Origin: Rugosibacter sp.
Lineage (GTDB): Bacteria; Pseudomonadota; Gammaproteobacteria; Burkholderiales; Rhodocyclaceae
Length of the DNA: 64,000 nt
Direction of reading: 5' to 3'
Assembly (NCBI GenBank): GCA_004322535.1
Contig: SCUZ01000083.1
Span: forward strand, 58,074-122,073
The notes below the pieces were generated by a model. That model saw only the letters and a program-made list of their open reading frames with translations. It had not been told where the DNA came from and searched no databases. A program made the position numbers and the translations under genes. Position 1 is the stretch's first letter, and each line of letters starts with the position of its first letter. Shown here in pieces: positions 42,629 to 52,957 of this stretch.

Positions 42629-43996
42629 TCAAGCAACTTTAAGCCCGGCCTTAGGGCCCATGGTCTCTTTCCCGTTTAAACGGGGCGAATACCGTTCCGG
42701 CACGTCTTTCCAGTTCTCCGCATTCATCAAGTCCAGCCAGCGCTGATACATGTTGCGCTGGTTCGCATCGTTATATTGGCCTTGATACACAATGCCCGGC
42801 AATTCGGGATGTTCAATGCGACGGTTGATCCCGCTGCGGTAATGCAGTTTTTCCCGCCGGGTAACCACGCCACGGTTGGTTTGCGTGCAGTTTTCCCAGT
42901 TTTCGCCATCATCCATTTCAAACGCGCCGCCTGGGCCAAACGTTTGCATGACACCTTTGGTGATCTCGTTTTTGATGTCATCCGGCATACTCTTGTTGAC
43001 GATGACCCAGGTACGCAATTCAAACTGCGTCGGCCCTTTGGGCATCCACTGACGGAAGGTGGAAATACCCGGCAGGAACGAAACATTCGGAAAAATCGAG
43101 GCGGAAGCCACTGAACCAAAAATCTTCGAACGCATTTCACCCAGTCGCTCAGCCATTTTCGGACGAATCTTGTTGTAATACTCCAGCACTTTTGGCCGAC
43201 CAAGAAGAAACAAATCGCCAACGCCTTCGGTACCGAATTCCCAACCGTGACCATTCATGCTCGCGTGGTAAGAGCTCTTCATGTCGATCGCCGGGAAAGG
43301 CTGGCCATTATTCATGGCACGCGTGCCCGAATCATGCGTCCAACCAGCGTGATAGGCATCCCCAATAAAGTTTTCAACACCAAACTTCCAGTTCGCGCCA
43401 ATGACTGACTTGATACAGCCGCCGATGAGTTCGGTACCCCCATCTTCATTGTCGAGCAGCATGTCGAGGTACCAACGGAAGTCACCGAGATAATCTTCCA
43501 GACTGGGAGCAGCTTCGTCAAACGTGGCAAAAACCAGACCTTTGTAATTGCCAACTTTGGCGACCTGTTTCAAACCCCACTGGGATTTATCAATATCACC
43601 CGCATCGTAGCAATACTCTTCGTGCATGCCCATGAGCGCGCCATCCGTACCAAAGCCCCAGCCGTGGTAGTTGCACACAAAGCGACGGGTATTTCCGGCA
43701 TCGGCAAAATTGACCTTGTTGCCACGATGAGGGCAGGAATTGAGAAACACTTTAACGGAGTTGTCTTTTTGGCGGCAAACAATGACGCCATCTTCACCCA
43801 TGTAAGTGGTAAGAAAATCGCCCGGATTTGGAATTTGCGACTCATGCGCAACGAACAACCAGCAGCGGGCAAAAATCTGTTCCATTTCGCGATCGTAAAT
43901 GGCTTGCTCCCAGAACACGCGGCGATCCAGCCAACCTTCGTCCAGATTCATGTAGCTATCGTAGCGACCATTGTCCTTGAATTTCTCAATTTTCAT
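42629..43996 (-). CDS. Aromatic-ring-hydroxylating dioxygenase alpha subunit (Rieske)
   Basis: Start MKIEKFKDNGRYD with aaggag SD; Rieske CPHRGN...CNYHGWGFG; iron ligands in NFIGDAYHAGWTH. Confidence 0.93.
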   Translation of the reverse strand: MKIEKFKDNGRYDSYMNLDEGWLDRRVFWEQAIYDREMEQIFARCWLFVAHESQIPNPGDFLTTYMGEDGVIVCRQKDNSVKVFLNSCPHRGNKVNFADAGNTRRFVCNYHGWGFGTDGALMGMHEEYCYDAGDIDKSQWGLKQVAKVGNYKGLVFATFDEAAPSLEDYLGDFRWYLDMLLDNEDGGTELIGGCIKSVIGANWKFGVENFIGDAYHAGWTHDSGTRAMNNGQPFPAIDMKSSYHASMNGHGWEFGTEGVGDLFLLGRPKVLEYYNKIRPKMAERLGEMRSKIFGSVASASIFPNVSFLPGISTFRQWMPKGPTQFELRTWVIVNKSMPDDIKNEITKGVMQTFGPGGAFEMDDGENWENCTQTNRGVVTRREKLHYRSGINRRIEHPELPGIVYQGQYNDANQRNMYQRWLDLMNAENWKDVPERYSPRLNGKETMGPKAGLKVA

Positions 43997-44042
43997 TGCA
44001 GCATCTCCTTTTTTATGGACGTCAAAGCGACTATTATTTCTG

Positions 44043-44056
44043 TTGTCTATAGACAA
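44043..44056. promoter_or_regulatory. Perfect 14-bp palindrome upstream of dioxygenase operon (possible operator)
   Basis: TTGTCTATAGACAA, 47-60 bp upstream of the start codon. Confidence 0.45.
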
Positions 44057-44140
44057 AATCCCAAAAATAAATAATTTCTGTTTTAAAACGTGTTTTTATT
44101 ATTACTGACTAAATCATGATACTTTGCTTCTTGCAAAAGA

Positions 44141-47100
44141 TCAATCACCCGCATCACGACATAAATGCCGCGCAAGCCGGACCAGCCTGCCATGCGCCAC
44201 ATAGAAAATACCCAGTTGCTGCGGCAAATTCTCCCCTTTAAAGAGGTGTGAATACCTTTCCAGTTGGGTGCGAAAACGCTCGGCGTGAGTGGCAAACTGC
44301 GCCTCACTCGGCTGCGGGCCAAGGTCAGCCGTTTTATAGTCAATAATCCAGCGCACACCGCTGTCAGTAAACGTGCGATCAATCACCCGTGTTTCCATCG
44401 AACCCATCGATTCTGTCATATCCGCAGCGCCGGCTTTTGAGAGAGCCAATTCAGCCGCCGCATTTTCATGTGCCGCCAGCAACCAGTGGCCCGCTTCGCT
44501 GGTCACCGCTGTACGCAGCATCGCTACCACGCGCGCCGCGCCACGACTGGCCTCGGCAGGTGCCCAACCACGGCTGGCAAGCCAGCTTTCAGCGGCAGGC
44601 TGCAAGCCGTTCAGGCGCGCCTCATTCCACACATCCACCTGGCCCGCCATTTGTTCAAGGCATGCATGGGTGAGCGTGCCAAGCACGGCGGCCAGGGCAT
44701 CTGTGGTTGTTTCCTGCGCGAAGGTATCAGTGGTGTTTGGCAGCGTTAGTGGCGGAGACAATGCAGACAATACTGACGAATCAGCCTTAAGCATGCGCAC
44801 TGGCAGATTTTTCTGCCGAACCAGTTGCGGCACAAAGGTGGCAAGATCGGATGCATTAGCCCATACGTCCTGAGCAACTGCTGATCGGTCTTCCCCTCCG
44901 ATAAATAGTTTTGACGCACTCAATGTTGGCCACAAGCGGCCTAGCGGTGTTCCCGCCAGCGGTGGAGCGAGCCCTGCTCCATCTCCTGGCGTCCCCTCTT
45001 TGCCCGCCCACACACCCGCCACCAGATGCAGGCGACGCACTGCGCGGGTGGCCGCGACATACAGCACCCGCGCTTCCTCGTTGCTTTTGCGTTCCTGCTC
45101 CAGTTTTTGCAGGAAGTCATATACCGTCGGTTCTGCCTTGTTCGCACGCCGTGCATTCACTGGGGCAGCAACCAGCCGCTCGCCAGAAACCAAAGCAAAG
45201 GTATCCCACGCCAGCAAGGACACGTCACGCCCAGAGGATTTTTTATGCAGTCCCGGCAAAATCACCGTATCAAATTCCAGCCCCTTGGATTTATGAACGG
45301 TCATCAGCTGCAACCGGCCATCGGCAGCGGCATCGACTGCCGCAAAAAGCGCTGCCATGTCGTCCTCCAGGCTATCCACCGCAAAGCGCCCCGCCGCATC
45401 GAGTGTATCCAGCCGATTGAAAAAAGCATGGGCGTCCTGGCGCATGTTTTCGTGCATAAGACACTGTGGCCCGCCGAGTTGCTGCCAGACGTTTTCAATC
45501 CACGCCCGCCGTCGCTGTCGCCCCTGCCCTGCCAACGCTTCGGTCAACACAGACCGCATAAACTGTACCCGCAGCTGGCCATCTCTACTCAAGCGCGCAA
45601 CGCGCTGGGCATCATTCATTAACGACCAGATCGTCGCCGCATGATCGTCCCCCGCCAAGGCAAATAAATCGGCCAGGGTTAAGCCGCACCACGGCGCGCG
45701 CAAAATCGCCAGCCAGTTCAGCCTGTCGCCTCGATGGTGCAAGGCACGCGTGAGCGCAATCAAATCCTGCACGATCTGCCGTCCCACTAAAGGTTCGATA
45801 TCCACAGCAGAAAAATGCCAGTTGGTGTGTTGCCGCAACGCGGTGACCAGCGCCGCCAAATGGTCCCGCGCGCGCACTAAAACGGCAATCTGCCGCTGCG
45901 GATCCTGTCGCCATTCCTCGCTGATGATCGCGATCATTTTTTGCGCTTCGCACCGCGCAACGATCTCGCCATCAGCAGATTGATCAACCGCCACCAGATG
46001 CACGCTGACCCCAGCCTGAGGCAGGATTTCCCGCGTGGCAACGAAGGGACGATAGGTAATCTCGCCGCGTAACGGCTCATCCGCCGCAGGAAAGACTTGC
46101 GGGAAATGCATATTGATCCAATCCACCACCGCCGGGCATGAGCGGTTGTTGCGCGATAGCCGCAGGGGCGTTAATGGCACCTCGCCTATCCCCGTTTTTG
46201 CCACGCGCAAAAACAAACCCACATCGGCCTTGCGAAAACGATAAATGGATTGCATCGGGTCGCCCACGGCAAACAGCGTGCGGCCATCATTCGGTTGCCA
46301 GCCAGCCGTTAGGCGTTTGAGCAATTCAATCTGCATCGGACTGGTATCCTGAAACTCATCCACCAGCAAGTGTCGAATACGGTAATCCAGCCGCAAGCCC
46401 AATTCTGTGGGGTCAAACTCATCCCCCAGAGCCGCAATGGCCCGAGCGGAAAGCTCGCCAAAATCAACCTCGCCGTTTTCGCGGAACACCAGCCACAGTT
46501 CAGCAGCGGCGAGCTTCATCAAGCCCACCAGCGCCTTGATGATTTCATCTTGCGAGTGCTCGGCCGAGTTTTCCACCGAGTTCCTCGGCTGAGGCAAATC
46601 ACGAAGGCGCTGCAAGGCAATCACCGCTGACATATCCACCTCGGCAAGAAATGCCAGCATCGCATCTTTTTGCGCCTTGAATTCTTTGCCCGCAGGAAAG
46701 CCGTTTTTCACCGTGACTATTTTGCGCGGCTCGTTTTTTTGCGTCAGCAACAGATCGGCCAGCGCGCGCCAAGCGGCAAGTTGCGTTACATCGGGTAATA
46801 AAGGCTCGGCCCAATCCAGTAAAATTCCATCGCCTGATCCACCGAGCTGCGCTGCCGCAAAGCGTGCCAGCGGCATCAAGCGGCTTTGCCAGGCATCGTT
46901 TAGCGTCGTCGCAATGAGTGCCAGCTCTTCATTCACCAGCGCACAAACCGCATCTTCAATGGCGGCTTCGGGCTGCTCAAGCTGCGCAATCTCGCGCCAT
47001 TGCTCGCGCCGCGCCAGCATGTCGGCAAGCAGACTCGCCAGCCGCGTGACATCGTTATCCAGATAGCCCAGTGCAATGGCCACGTTTTGCGCATGCGCGT

Positions 47101-47599
47101 CATTGTCTTCGAGATGATCCAGCGCGCGCCGCGCTGCCTCGTCATAATGGCGGCGCGCATCTTCTGCCACACCCGGTTGTGCGCCAAAGCGTGACAGTAG
47201 CGGCATCTGCCGCGCCAAACTGGAACATAACGCATCGATGGTGGTCAGCCGCAAGCGGCCCGGCTGGGTTTCCAGTTGCCAGCCGCATTCGGCGGATCGC
47301 GCCAGTGCGGCACGGGCCAGATCGAAGGTAATGCGCTTATGCTCGGCATCCGGCAGCTCACCCGCATGTGCGGCATGCAGGCTTGCTTGAATTCGCTGCC
47401 GCATTTCTCCTGCGGCCTTGCGGGTAAAGGTGATGGCAATGATTTCTTCGGGCTCATCCACCGTGGCCAATAACCGCAAAAAGCGCTGTGTGAGCAGCTC
47501 TGTCTTGCCTGCTCCTGCGGGTGCCTCGACAATGAAGGAAGCCATGTCCAACGCACGCCGGCGATTGTCTTTATCTTCCTGCAGCAAGGCGTTGATCAT
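44141..47599 (-). CDS. UvrD/REP-family helicase-nuclease (AddA-like)
   Basis: FIVEAPAGAGKTELLTQRFLRLL, LLVDEFQDTSPMQIELL, VGDPMQSIYRFRKA, C-terminal nuclease IDYKTA. Confidence 0.9.
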   Translation of the reverse strand: MINALLQEDKDNRRRALDMASFIVEAPAGAGKTELLTQRFLRLLATVDEPEEIIAITFTRKAAGEMRQRIQASLHAAHAGELPDAEHKRITFDLARAALARSAECGWQLETQPGRLRLTTIDALCSSLARQMPLLSRFGAQPGVAEDARRHYDEAARRALDHLEDNDAHAQNVAIALGYLDNDVTRLASLLADMLARREQWREIAQLEQPEAAIEDAVCALVNEELALIATTLNDAWQSRLMPLARFAAAQLGGSGDGILLDWAEPLLPDVTQLAAWRALADLLLTQKNEPRKIVTVKNGFPAGKEFKAQKDAMLAFLAEVDMSAVIALQRLRDLPQPRNSVENSAEHSQDEIIKALVGLMKLAAAELWLVFRENGEVDFGELSARAIAALGDEFDPTELGLRLDYRIRHLLVDEFQDTSPMQIELLKRLTAGWQPNDGRTLFAVGDPMQSIYRFRKADVGLFLRVAKTGIGEVPLTPLRLSRNNRSCPAVVDWINMHFPQVFPAADEPLRGEITYRPFVATREILPQAGVSVHLVAVDQSADGEIVARCEAQKMIAIISEEWRQDPQRQIAVLVRARDHLAALVTALRQHTNWHFSAVDIEPLVGRQIVQDLIALTRALHHRGDRLNWLAILRAPWCGLTLADLFALAGDDHAATIWSLMNDAQRVARLSRDGQLRVQFMRSVLTEALAGQGRQRRRAWIENVWQQLGGPQCLMHENMRQDAHAFFNRLDTLDAAGRFAVDSLEDDMAALFAAVDAAADGRLQLMTVHKSKGLEFDTVILPGLHKKSSGRDVSLLAWDTFALVSGERLVAAPVNARRANKAEPTVYDFLQKLEQERKSNEEARVLYVAATRAVRRLHLVAGVWAGKEGTPGDGAGLAPPLAGTPLGRLWPTLSASKLFIGGEDRSAVAQDVWANASDLATFVPQLVRQKNLPVRMLKADSSVLSALSPPLTLPNTTDTFAQETTTDALAAVLGTLTHACLEQMAGQVDVWNEARLNGLQPAAESWLASRGWAPAEASRGAARVVAMLRTAVTSEAGHWLLAAHENAAAELALSKAGAADMTESMGSMETRVIDRTFTDSGVRWIIDYKTADLGPQPSEAQFATHAERFRTQLERYSHLFKGENLPQQLGIFYVAHGRLVRLARHLCRDAGD

Positions 47600-50391
47600 G
47601 ATGCGAGTTCCGTTTTTTCCTGCATCGTGCTTTCCCATTGCGCCTTCCGCTCGGCAACGCGCAACAAGGGGCTGACGTCACAATACGCGAGATCTTTTTC
47701 ATTCTCGAACACCACCGCCGCGCAGCCGTGGCGTATTTCCAGCGCCAGCTCGGTCAATCGCTCCGCCCAGCGCTCACGCACTGCGGGCCAATTCGGAAAG
47801 TCGGCCTCGGCATAGCGCCGCCGCTGGGCGTCCAGCGGCAGCACATCGGGCAACAGCCCGGCCTCTTCTGCCACGCCGGAAAACCCCGCCTCATCCATCA
47901 CCACGCGCGCCAGCACCACGGCCGCCACCGCCCGATCAGGAAAAGCCAGCGCAGCGTAAACAGGCAGCTGCAACTCGGCCATGCGCGGTTGCGCCCAGCT
48001 ATCCGCCTTGGCACTGTGTCCGCTTTTGTAATCGATAATCACCAAGCGGCCATCAGTCAACTCATCAATACGATCAACCACCACACGCACCGGCAGGCCT
48101 TCAATATTCAAGTCATGCCGCGCCTCACAGGCAAACACCCGAAACGGCGCGCGCTGCGCTTCAACCACTAACCAGCGCGCCAGCACGCGTTGCAAATGCG
48201 CCACTTCCAGCTGCGCCAGGCGCGTTGGCAAGGGCTCAATGGCACGCTGCAGAAATTTTTCCAGCGCGTGATTCACCGCCTGTTGAATGCATGCTTCACA
48301 CTCTGGCACTGACATCTGCAACAAATCAGCCTGGCTGCGCCCGCGCCAGAAATGCTCCAGGGCCAAATGCAACAACGCGCCGCGAGCTTTTGCATCCAGC
48401 CCGAAAGTCGGCGCTGGCAAGACGGCGGCACCCAGTCGATAACGGTAAAAACCCCACGCGGGGCACAACGCTTGCGCCTGCAACAAGGCCGTGCCACCGC
48501 GAATCGCTTCGTTTGCCGTGACATCCGGCGCACGCGCATCTTCAAACTGCTCCATCGCGGCATTTTCCGGCGAAGGCGAAATGGCGCACTCCAAATTCTG
48601 CTGAAAATCCTGTCGATGGTGCATCATCTCGGCCAACAACGGACTGGGCTGGAGTTGTTTCTCGCCTTCCCTCCCGGCCCAGGAGAACACCACCGTCGGC
48701 GCGCTCTTCAGCCACAGCGCTTGCATGGTTTGCGCCTGCAGAGTCAGACTGTCGGCACGTGCAGCGGGCACCCCGGCACGGCGTTGCAATTCAGCCGACA
48801 GCAAGGGGTTCGGGTGCGGTGCCGGGGGCCACACGCCCTCATTCATGCCCAGGAGCCACAGACCATCCACGGGTCCGGCCACAGCATCCGCCAGCGTGCA
48901 CACCTCAACGCGCGCCGGGCGCTCACGCGGGGTGTGAAACTGCACATCACGACACTGGCGCTGCACCTGGCGCAACGCCTCGCTTGCCGTCACCGTGCCC
49001 AGCATCGCATCCAGTTGCGCCAAAGCCGCCAAAACTTCTCGCAATGCCTCGCACGCGGCACGCTCGGCAGGCCACATCGCGCGCTGCCCCGGCCAGCCCA
49101 GCGCAATCAACAAGGCATCAAAACGCTCGCCCCACACGCTGGGCAACTGGCGACGCAACTGCGCAAAATCGCGGCTGGCATCCAACAAAACCGTTGTATG
49201 CGCCTTGAGCTGCGGCGCAGAATCATTCACTAAACATCGCACCAGCGCACGCTGCCAGCGTTCCAGCGACACATCGGATGGCAATAGCTTACGCAAAGCC
49301 ACTTCTGCTTGCGCTCGCACATCGGCTTCCGCAACGTCAGCCGACCAGCCCGGACCGCACAACAAAGCGCCAACCCCTGCCAGCGCCATGCGCTGCGGAT
49401 GCACTGCCAGTTGCAACAACCGCAAACCCATATCCACCAGCGATTCTGCCGCCAGAGGCGTGCCGGTCGCAAACGCATAATCGCGCTCGTCTGCTGCCGA
49501 TGCCATATCTACCGCACCTACGGATTCCGCATGCAAAGCTTCTTCAAGGGCGCGGGCCAGCAGATGCCTTTGGGCAGGCAAATCGGCTACCGCAATCCGC
49601 ACGCGGGCCCGTTCATTTTGCGCCATCATCCCTCGCGCCCAATGCGCTGCAGCCTGGCATTCCGCCTCGGCATCCACACATTCACCCGCACGGATTTGCG
49701 TCTCGTCTGCAGTGCCTCCCATGTAACTGAAATCCACCTGAAACAACACCACACCGCGCGCAGCAAGCGCCGCAAAAAGACGTGCGTGCAGTGGGTCAGG
49801 CACAATGAAGCCAGCGACACCCACTTGCGCGGGCAAACCTGCCAGCCCCCGCTCAATACAAGCGATGCGCCACATCAGCGCAGCATCTGCCGTGTGCCAG
49901 TTACCCGGCTCACAGATTTTTTCCGCCTGCTTGCGCCAGCGCAAAAAAGCCCGATATTCTTCCGTTTGCAACGCTTCAGGCACCGTGATACGCCAAGCCA
50001 GGCGCACACTTTCTGCTTCAGCCGCGGCCAGCGCCATGCCGTCTCGATCAAATAAATCAGCCACTTCGTCTGTGCCTGGCAACGCGTCTAAATCATTAGC
50101 TACCGCTTGCTCCCACACACTGCGCTCTTGCGGCCAGGTAAGAAACCGCCCCGGCAACGCCGATGGCGAAATCTCCCCACGCAACAACGCCGCCGAGGTC
50201 AGATGATCCAGCCATTGCGCAGGCGTAGCACTCAGCAGCGCATGCCACGCCGCCGCCCCCGCACGCATCTGCGCCACCCCATGCGCCCGGCGCAAATCCG
50301 CCGCCAGCCGCGCCGTGGAACACAGCACGACAACGTCGGGGCTAGCGGGTAAATCACCGAGAAGGATGACGGGTAAATCAGTCGGCATCAT
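47596..50391 (-). CDS. PD-(D/E)XK nuclease / AddB-like DNA repair protein
   Basis: C-terminal ARGALLHLALEHFW...GRLVIIDYKSG nuclease motifs; overlaps the AddA-like gene. Confidence 0.85.
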   Translation of the reverse strand: MMPTDLPVILLGDLPASPDVVVLCSTARLAADLRRAHGVAQMRAGAAAWHALLSATPAQWLDHLTSAALLRGEISPSALPGRFLTWPQERSVWEQAVANDLDALPGTDEVADLFDRDGMALAAAEAESVRLAWRITVPEALQTEEYRAFLRWRKQAEKICEPGNWHTADAALMWRIACIERGLAGLPAQVGVAGFIVPDPLHARLFAALAARGVVLFQVDFSYMGGTADETQIRAGECVDAEAECQAAAHWARGMMAQNERARVRIAVADLPAQRHLLARALEEALHAESVGAVDMASAADERDYAFATGTPLAAESLVDMGLRLLQLAVHPQRMALAGVGALLCGPGWSADVAEADVRAQAEVALRKLLPSDVSLERWQRALVRCLVNDSAPQLKAHTTVLLDASRDFAQLRRQLPSVWGERFDALLIALGWPGQRAMWPAERAACEALREVLAALAQLDAMLGTVTASEALRQVQRQCRDVQFHTPRERPARVEVCTLADAVAGPVDGLWLLGMNEGVWPPAPHPNPLLSAELQRRAGVPAARADSLTLQAQTMQALWLKSAPTVVFSWAGREGEKQLQPSPLLAEMMHHRQDFQQNLECAISPSPENAAMEQFEDARAPDVTANEAIRGGTALLQAQALCPAWGFYRYRLGAAVLPAPTFGLDAKARGALLHLALEHFWRGRSQADLLQMSVPECEACIQQAVNHALEKFLQRAIEPLPTRLAQLEVAHLQRVLARWLVVEAQRAPFRVFACEARHDLNIEGLPVRVVVDRIDELTDGRLVIIDYKSGHSAKADSWAQPRMAELQLPVYAALAFPDRAVAAVVLARVVMDEAGFSGVAEEAGLLPDVLPLDAQRRRYAEADFPNWPAVRERWAERLTELALEIRHGCAAVVFENEKDLAYCDVSPLLRVAERKAQWESTMQEKTELAS
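48402..48427 (+). repeat. 26-bp interspersed element, copy inside AddB-like gene
   Basis: cgaaagtcggcgctggcaagacggcg. Confidence 0.78.
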
Positions 50392-50443
50392 GTGTTAACG
50401 AAAGATGCACAGCGACACAATAGAAAACCTGGGTGTGTGCCCA

Positions 50444-51817
50444 TTAGGTGTTGCTATTTTCGTTATTCAGCAGCAACTCAATTGCCTGCACCGCGCGGGG
50501 TTGTGCTTCGATGGGAACCAGATCGCGGATTTCTTTGTCTTCGCCCGTCACCTTGAGTTCTTGAAATTTGCGCGCGGTAACTAGCACGCGCGATTCGAGC
50601 GTGGCAACAGATTTGTTGTAGGCTGAAACAGCATCGTTCAGATTCTTGCCGACGCCCGCCCAGTGCTCGCCCAGCACGGCAATGCGCTCATATAACTCGC
50701 GCCCCAGTGCGCTGATGCGTTCGGCATTATCATTGAGCGCCTGCTGCGTCCAGCCGTAGGCCACCGCACGCAACAGGGCGATCAGCGTAGTCGGCGTGGC
50801 GAGAATCACGCGCGCATCAACACCCGCTTCAATCAATGAGGGGTCGGCTTCGAGCGCTGCGGAATAGAACATTTCACCGGGCAAGAACAGGACGACGAAA
50901 TCCGGCGTCGGCTGGAACTGTTCCCAATACGCCTTGCGGCCAAGCTTGACGAGATGGTCGCGCACCTGCCGCGCATGGTCGGCAAGCTTGCGTTTTTTTT
51001 CATTTTCGTCGGTCGCCTCGAGCGCTTCAAGGTAGGCGGCGAGCGGTGCCTTGGCATCAACAACGATATTCTTGCCTCCGGGCAGTTTGATGATGAGGTC
51101 AGGACGCAGGCGGCCTTCTTCGGTGTTGGTGCTTTCCTGCTCGAGAAAATCGCAGTGATCGAGCATGCCGGCCATTTCCACCACGCGCTTTAATTGCAGC
51201 TCGCCCCAGCGGCCGCGCGTTTGCGGTGCGCGCAGGGCTTTGACCAGATTGCCGGTCTCGGCGCGCAGTGCACCTTGCACTTCGGACATCTGGCGCACTT
51301 GCTCGGTGAGCGTGGCGTAAGCGTCGATACGCTGCTTTTCGATATTGCCGATCTGCAGCTCGAATTTTTCCAGCGTCGCCTTGACGGGCACCACCATTTC
51401 AGCAATGGTTTGCTGGCGCTTGTCCAGATCGGTTTTCGAGGCGGTCAATGCGGCAGTTTGCTGCGCTTCCAGCGCAGCGCGGGCGAGCTCAAGGAAGGAC
51501 TGATTGTTCTTGGCCAGCGCATCCGCTGAAATCACCTTGAAAGCGTCGCTAAAACTGTCGCGCGCGGCTTCCAGCGTTGCTTGCCGCTCGGCAAACAAGG
51601 TCCGCTCGGCTTGTAGCGCAGTTTCCAGTTCGGCACGCCGTATCGCCAGCGCCGACTTTTCGTCACGCAATAAAGAAAGCTCAGCCTCACGCGCCGCCAG
51701 TTGCACTTTTATTTCGCGCACGCGCATGAGCAGCAGAAAAGCCAGCAACCCGCCGCCGAGCAAAAACCCGAAGACGAATACAACGAGATTGCCTATCAGG
51801 TTATTCATTAAAGCCAC
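50444..51817 (-). CDS. rmuC: DNA recombination protein RmuC
   Basis: N-terminal TM, coiled coil, RGRWGELQLKRVVEMAGMLDHCDF. Confidence 0.94.
   Translation of the reverse strand: MALMNNLIGNLVVFVFGFLLGGGLLAFLLLMRVREIKVQLAAREAELSLLRDEKSALAIRRAELETALQAERTLFAERQATLEAARDSFSDAFKVISADALAKNNQSFLELARAALEAQQTAALTASKTDLDKRQQTIAEMVVPVKATLEKFELQIGNIEKQRIDAYATLTEQVRQMSEVQGALRAETGNLVKALRAPQTRGRWGELQLKRVVEMAGMLDHCDFLEQESTNTEEGRLRPDLIIKLPGGKNIVVDAKAPLAAYLEALEATDENEKKRKLADHARQVRDHLVKLGRKAYWEQFQPTPDFVVLFLPGEMFYSAALEADPSLIEAGVDARVILATPTTLIALLRAVAYGWTQQALNDNAERISALGRELYERIAVLGEHWAGVGKNLNDAVSAYNKSVATLESRVLVTARKFQELKVTGEDKEIRDLVPIEAQPRAVQAIELLLNNENSNT
51636..51661 (-). repeat. 26-bp interspersed element, copy inside rmuC
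   Basis: gaaaagtcggcgctggcgatacggcg (one base from consensus). Confidence 0.85.
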
Positions 51818-52193
51818 GGATCAATCGCCCGGCTTTTTTTGTGGGCCGTCCGCGCAACGTCGCGCCAGGCGTCGGTGCCATTTGCTTCATTTCGCGCTGC
51901 TGGGCGCGATGCACCACGCTTTCGGGCGTTTCAGCATAGAGCAGGCGTGCTTCAGGCGCAGAGCGGCGCTGCGCATGAGTACCACGCACGCATACTACCC
52001 AAAGCGTGTCGCTCAACTGCATTTCCACCAGATCGCCACATTTGACCTCACGCGAGGGCTTCACCGGCTGACCATTGAGCTTGATGCGCCCACCCTCGAT
52101 TGCCTCGGTAGCCAAACGGCGCGTTTTAAAAAACCGCGCGGCCCACAACCATTTATCGATGCGTTGCCGCGAAAGGTCAGCGTCTTCAGTCAT
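51801..52193 (-). CDS. hslR: S4-domain RNA-binding protein (Hsp15/HslR)
   Basis: QRIDKWLWAARFFKTRRLATEAIEGGRIKLNGQPVKPSREVKCGD. Confidence 0.9.
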   Translation of the reverse strand: MTEDADLSRQRIDKWLWAARFFKTRRLATEAIEGGRIKLNGQPVKPSREVKCGDLVEMQLSDTLWVVCVRGTHAQRRSAPEARLLYAETPESVVHRAQQREMKQMAPTPGATLRGRPTKKAGRLIRGFNE

Positions 52194-52906
52194 GAAAGAT
52201 CATGAAAATACACGAATTCCTCCAGCGCCGCGCGCCCGGTCACCAGCGTATTGACAATAGCGGAAGGATCGGCATAGCCCAATGCCATGCCGCACACCAG
52301 CTGCTCGTGCTCACCCAGATTGAGTAGCGAGCCGATGATGCGGTGGTAGTCAATCCACGCAGCTTGCGGGCAGGTGTCCAGCCCGCGCGCACGAGCGGCC
52401 AACATGACGTTCTGCAAGAACATGCCGAAATCAAGCCAGCTGCCCATGGCCAGGCGGCGATCAATCACGAACATCAATACAACGGGCGCATCAAACAACG
52501 TATAGTTTTTGCGGTGTTGCGCGCGAGTTTTTTCGGTTTCACCTTTGCCAATGCCCAATAAGCCATAAAGATCCCAGCCCACTTTGCGCCGCCGCGCGAG
52601 ATACGGATCAAAAAATTCCTTGGCGTAGTAGTCATACTCAGGCTTATGGCTGGTGTCGCCGGCATCAAACGCCTGGCAGACTTCATCGACCAGCCGGTTG
52701 CGCATCTGGCCGGTTAACACATGCACATGCCAGGGTTGCGTGTTGGTGCCCGATGGCGCGCGTGCAGCAGCCTGCAACAGATCGGCAATCATCTCGCGTG
52801 GCACAGTAGTAGGCAAAAAGGCGCGGATCGATTTTCTTCCCATCATTACGGAATCCACTGCGGCTTTTACAGCAGCGGCATCCATTGCATTTTTCTCGAT
52901 CATCAT
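52190..52906 (-). CDS. Nitroreductase family protein
   Basis: GRKSIRAFLPTTVPREMIADLLQAAARAPSGTNTQPWHVHVLTG. Confidence 0.9.
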   Translation of the reverse strand: MMIEKNAMDAAAVKAAVDSVMMGRKSIRAFLPTTVPREMIADLLQAAARAPSGTNTQPWHVHVLTGQMRNRLVDEVCQAFDAGDTSHKPEYDYYAKEFFDPYLARRRKVGWDLYGLLGIGKGETEKTRAQHRKNYTLFDAPVVLMFVIDRRLAMGSWLDFGMFLQNVMLAARARGLDTCPQAAWIDYHRIIGSLLNLGEHEQLVCGMALGYADPSAIVNTLVTGRAALEEFVYFHDLS

Positions 52907-52957
52907 TTGTTGCTTCTCTTGAAATAAAAGATTGCCAGCATGGGCAACACGGGAACT

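Noticed and set aside
47786-47811. gaaagtcggcctcggcatagcgccg as another element copy
   Set aside because: Only the first ten bases match well and the spacing is off by one; fits ordinary AddB-like coding sequence
48352-50055. Plus-strand ORFs of 293 and 248 aa opposite the AddB-like gene
   Set aside because: Antisense shadow ORFs in a GC-rich gene, no domain signature
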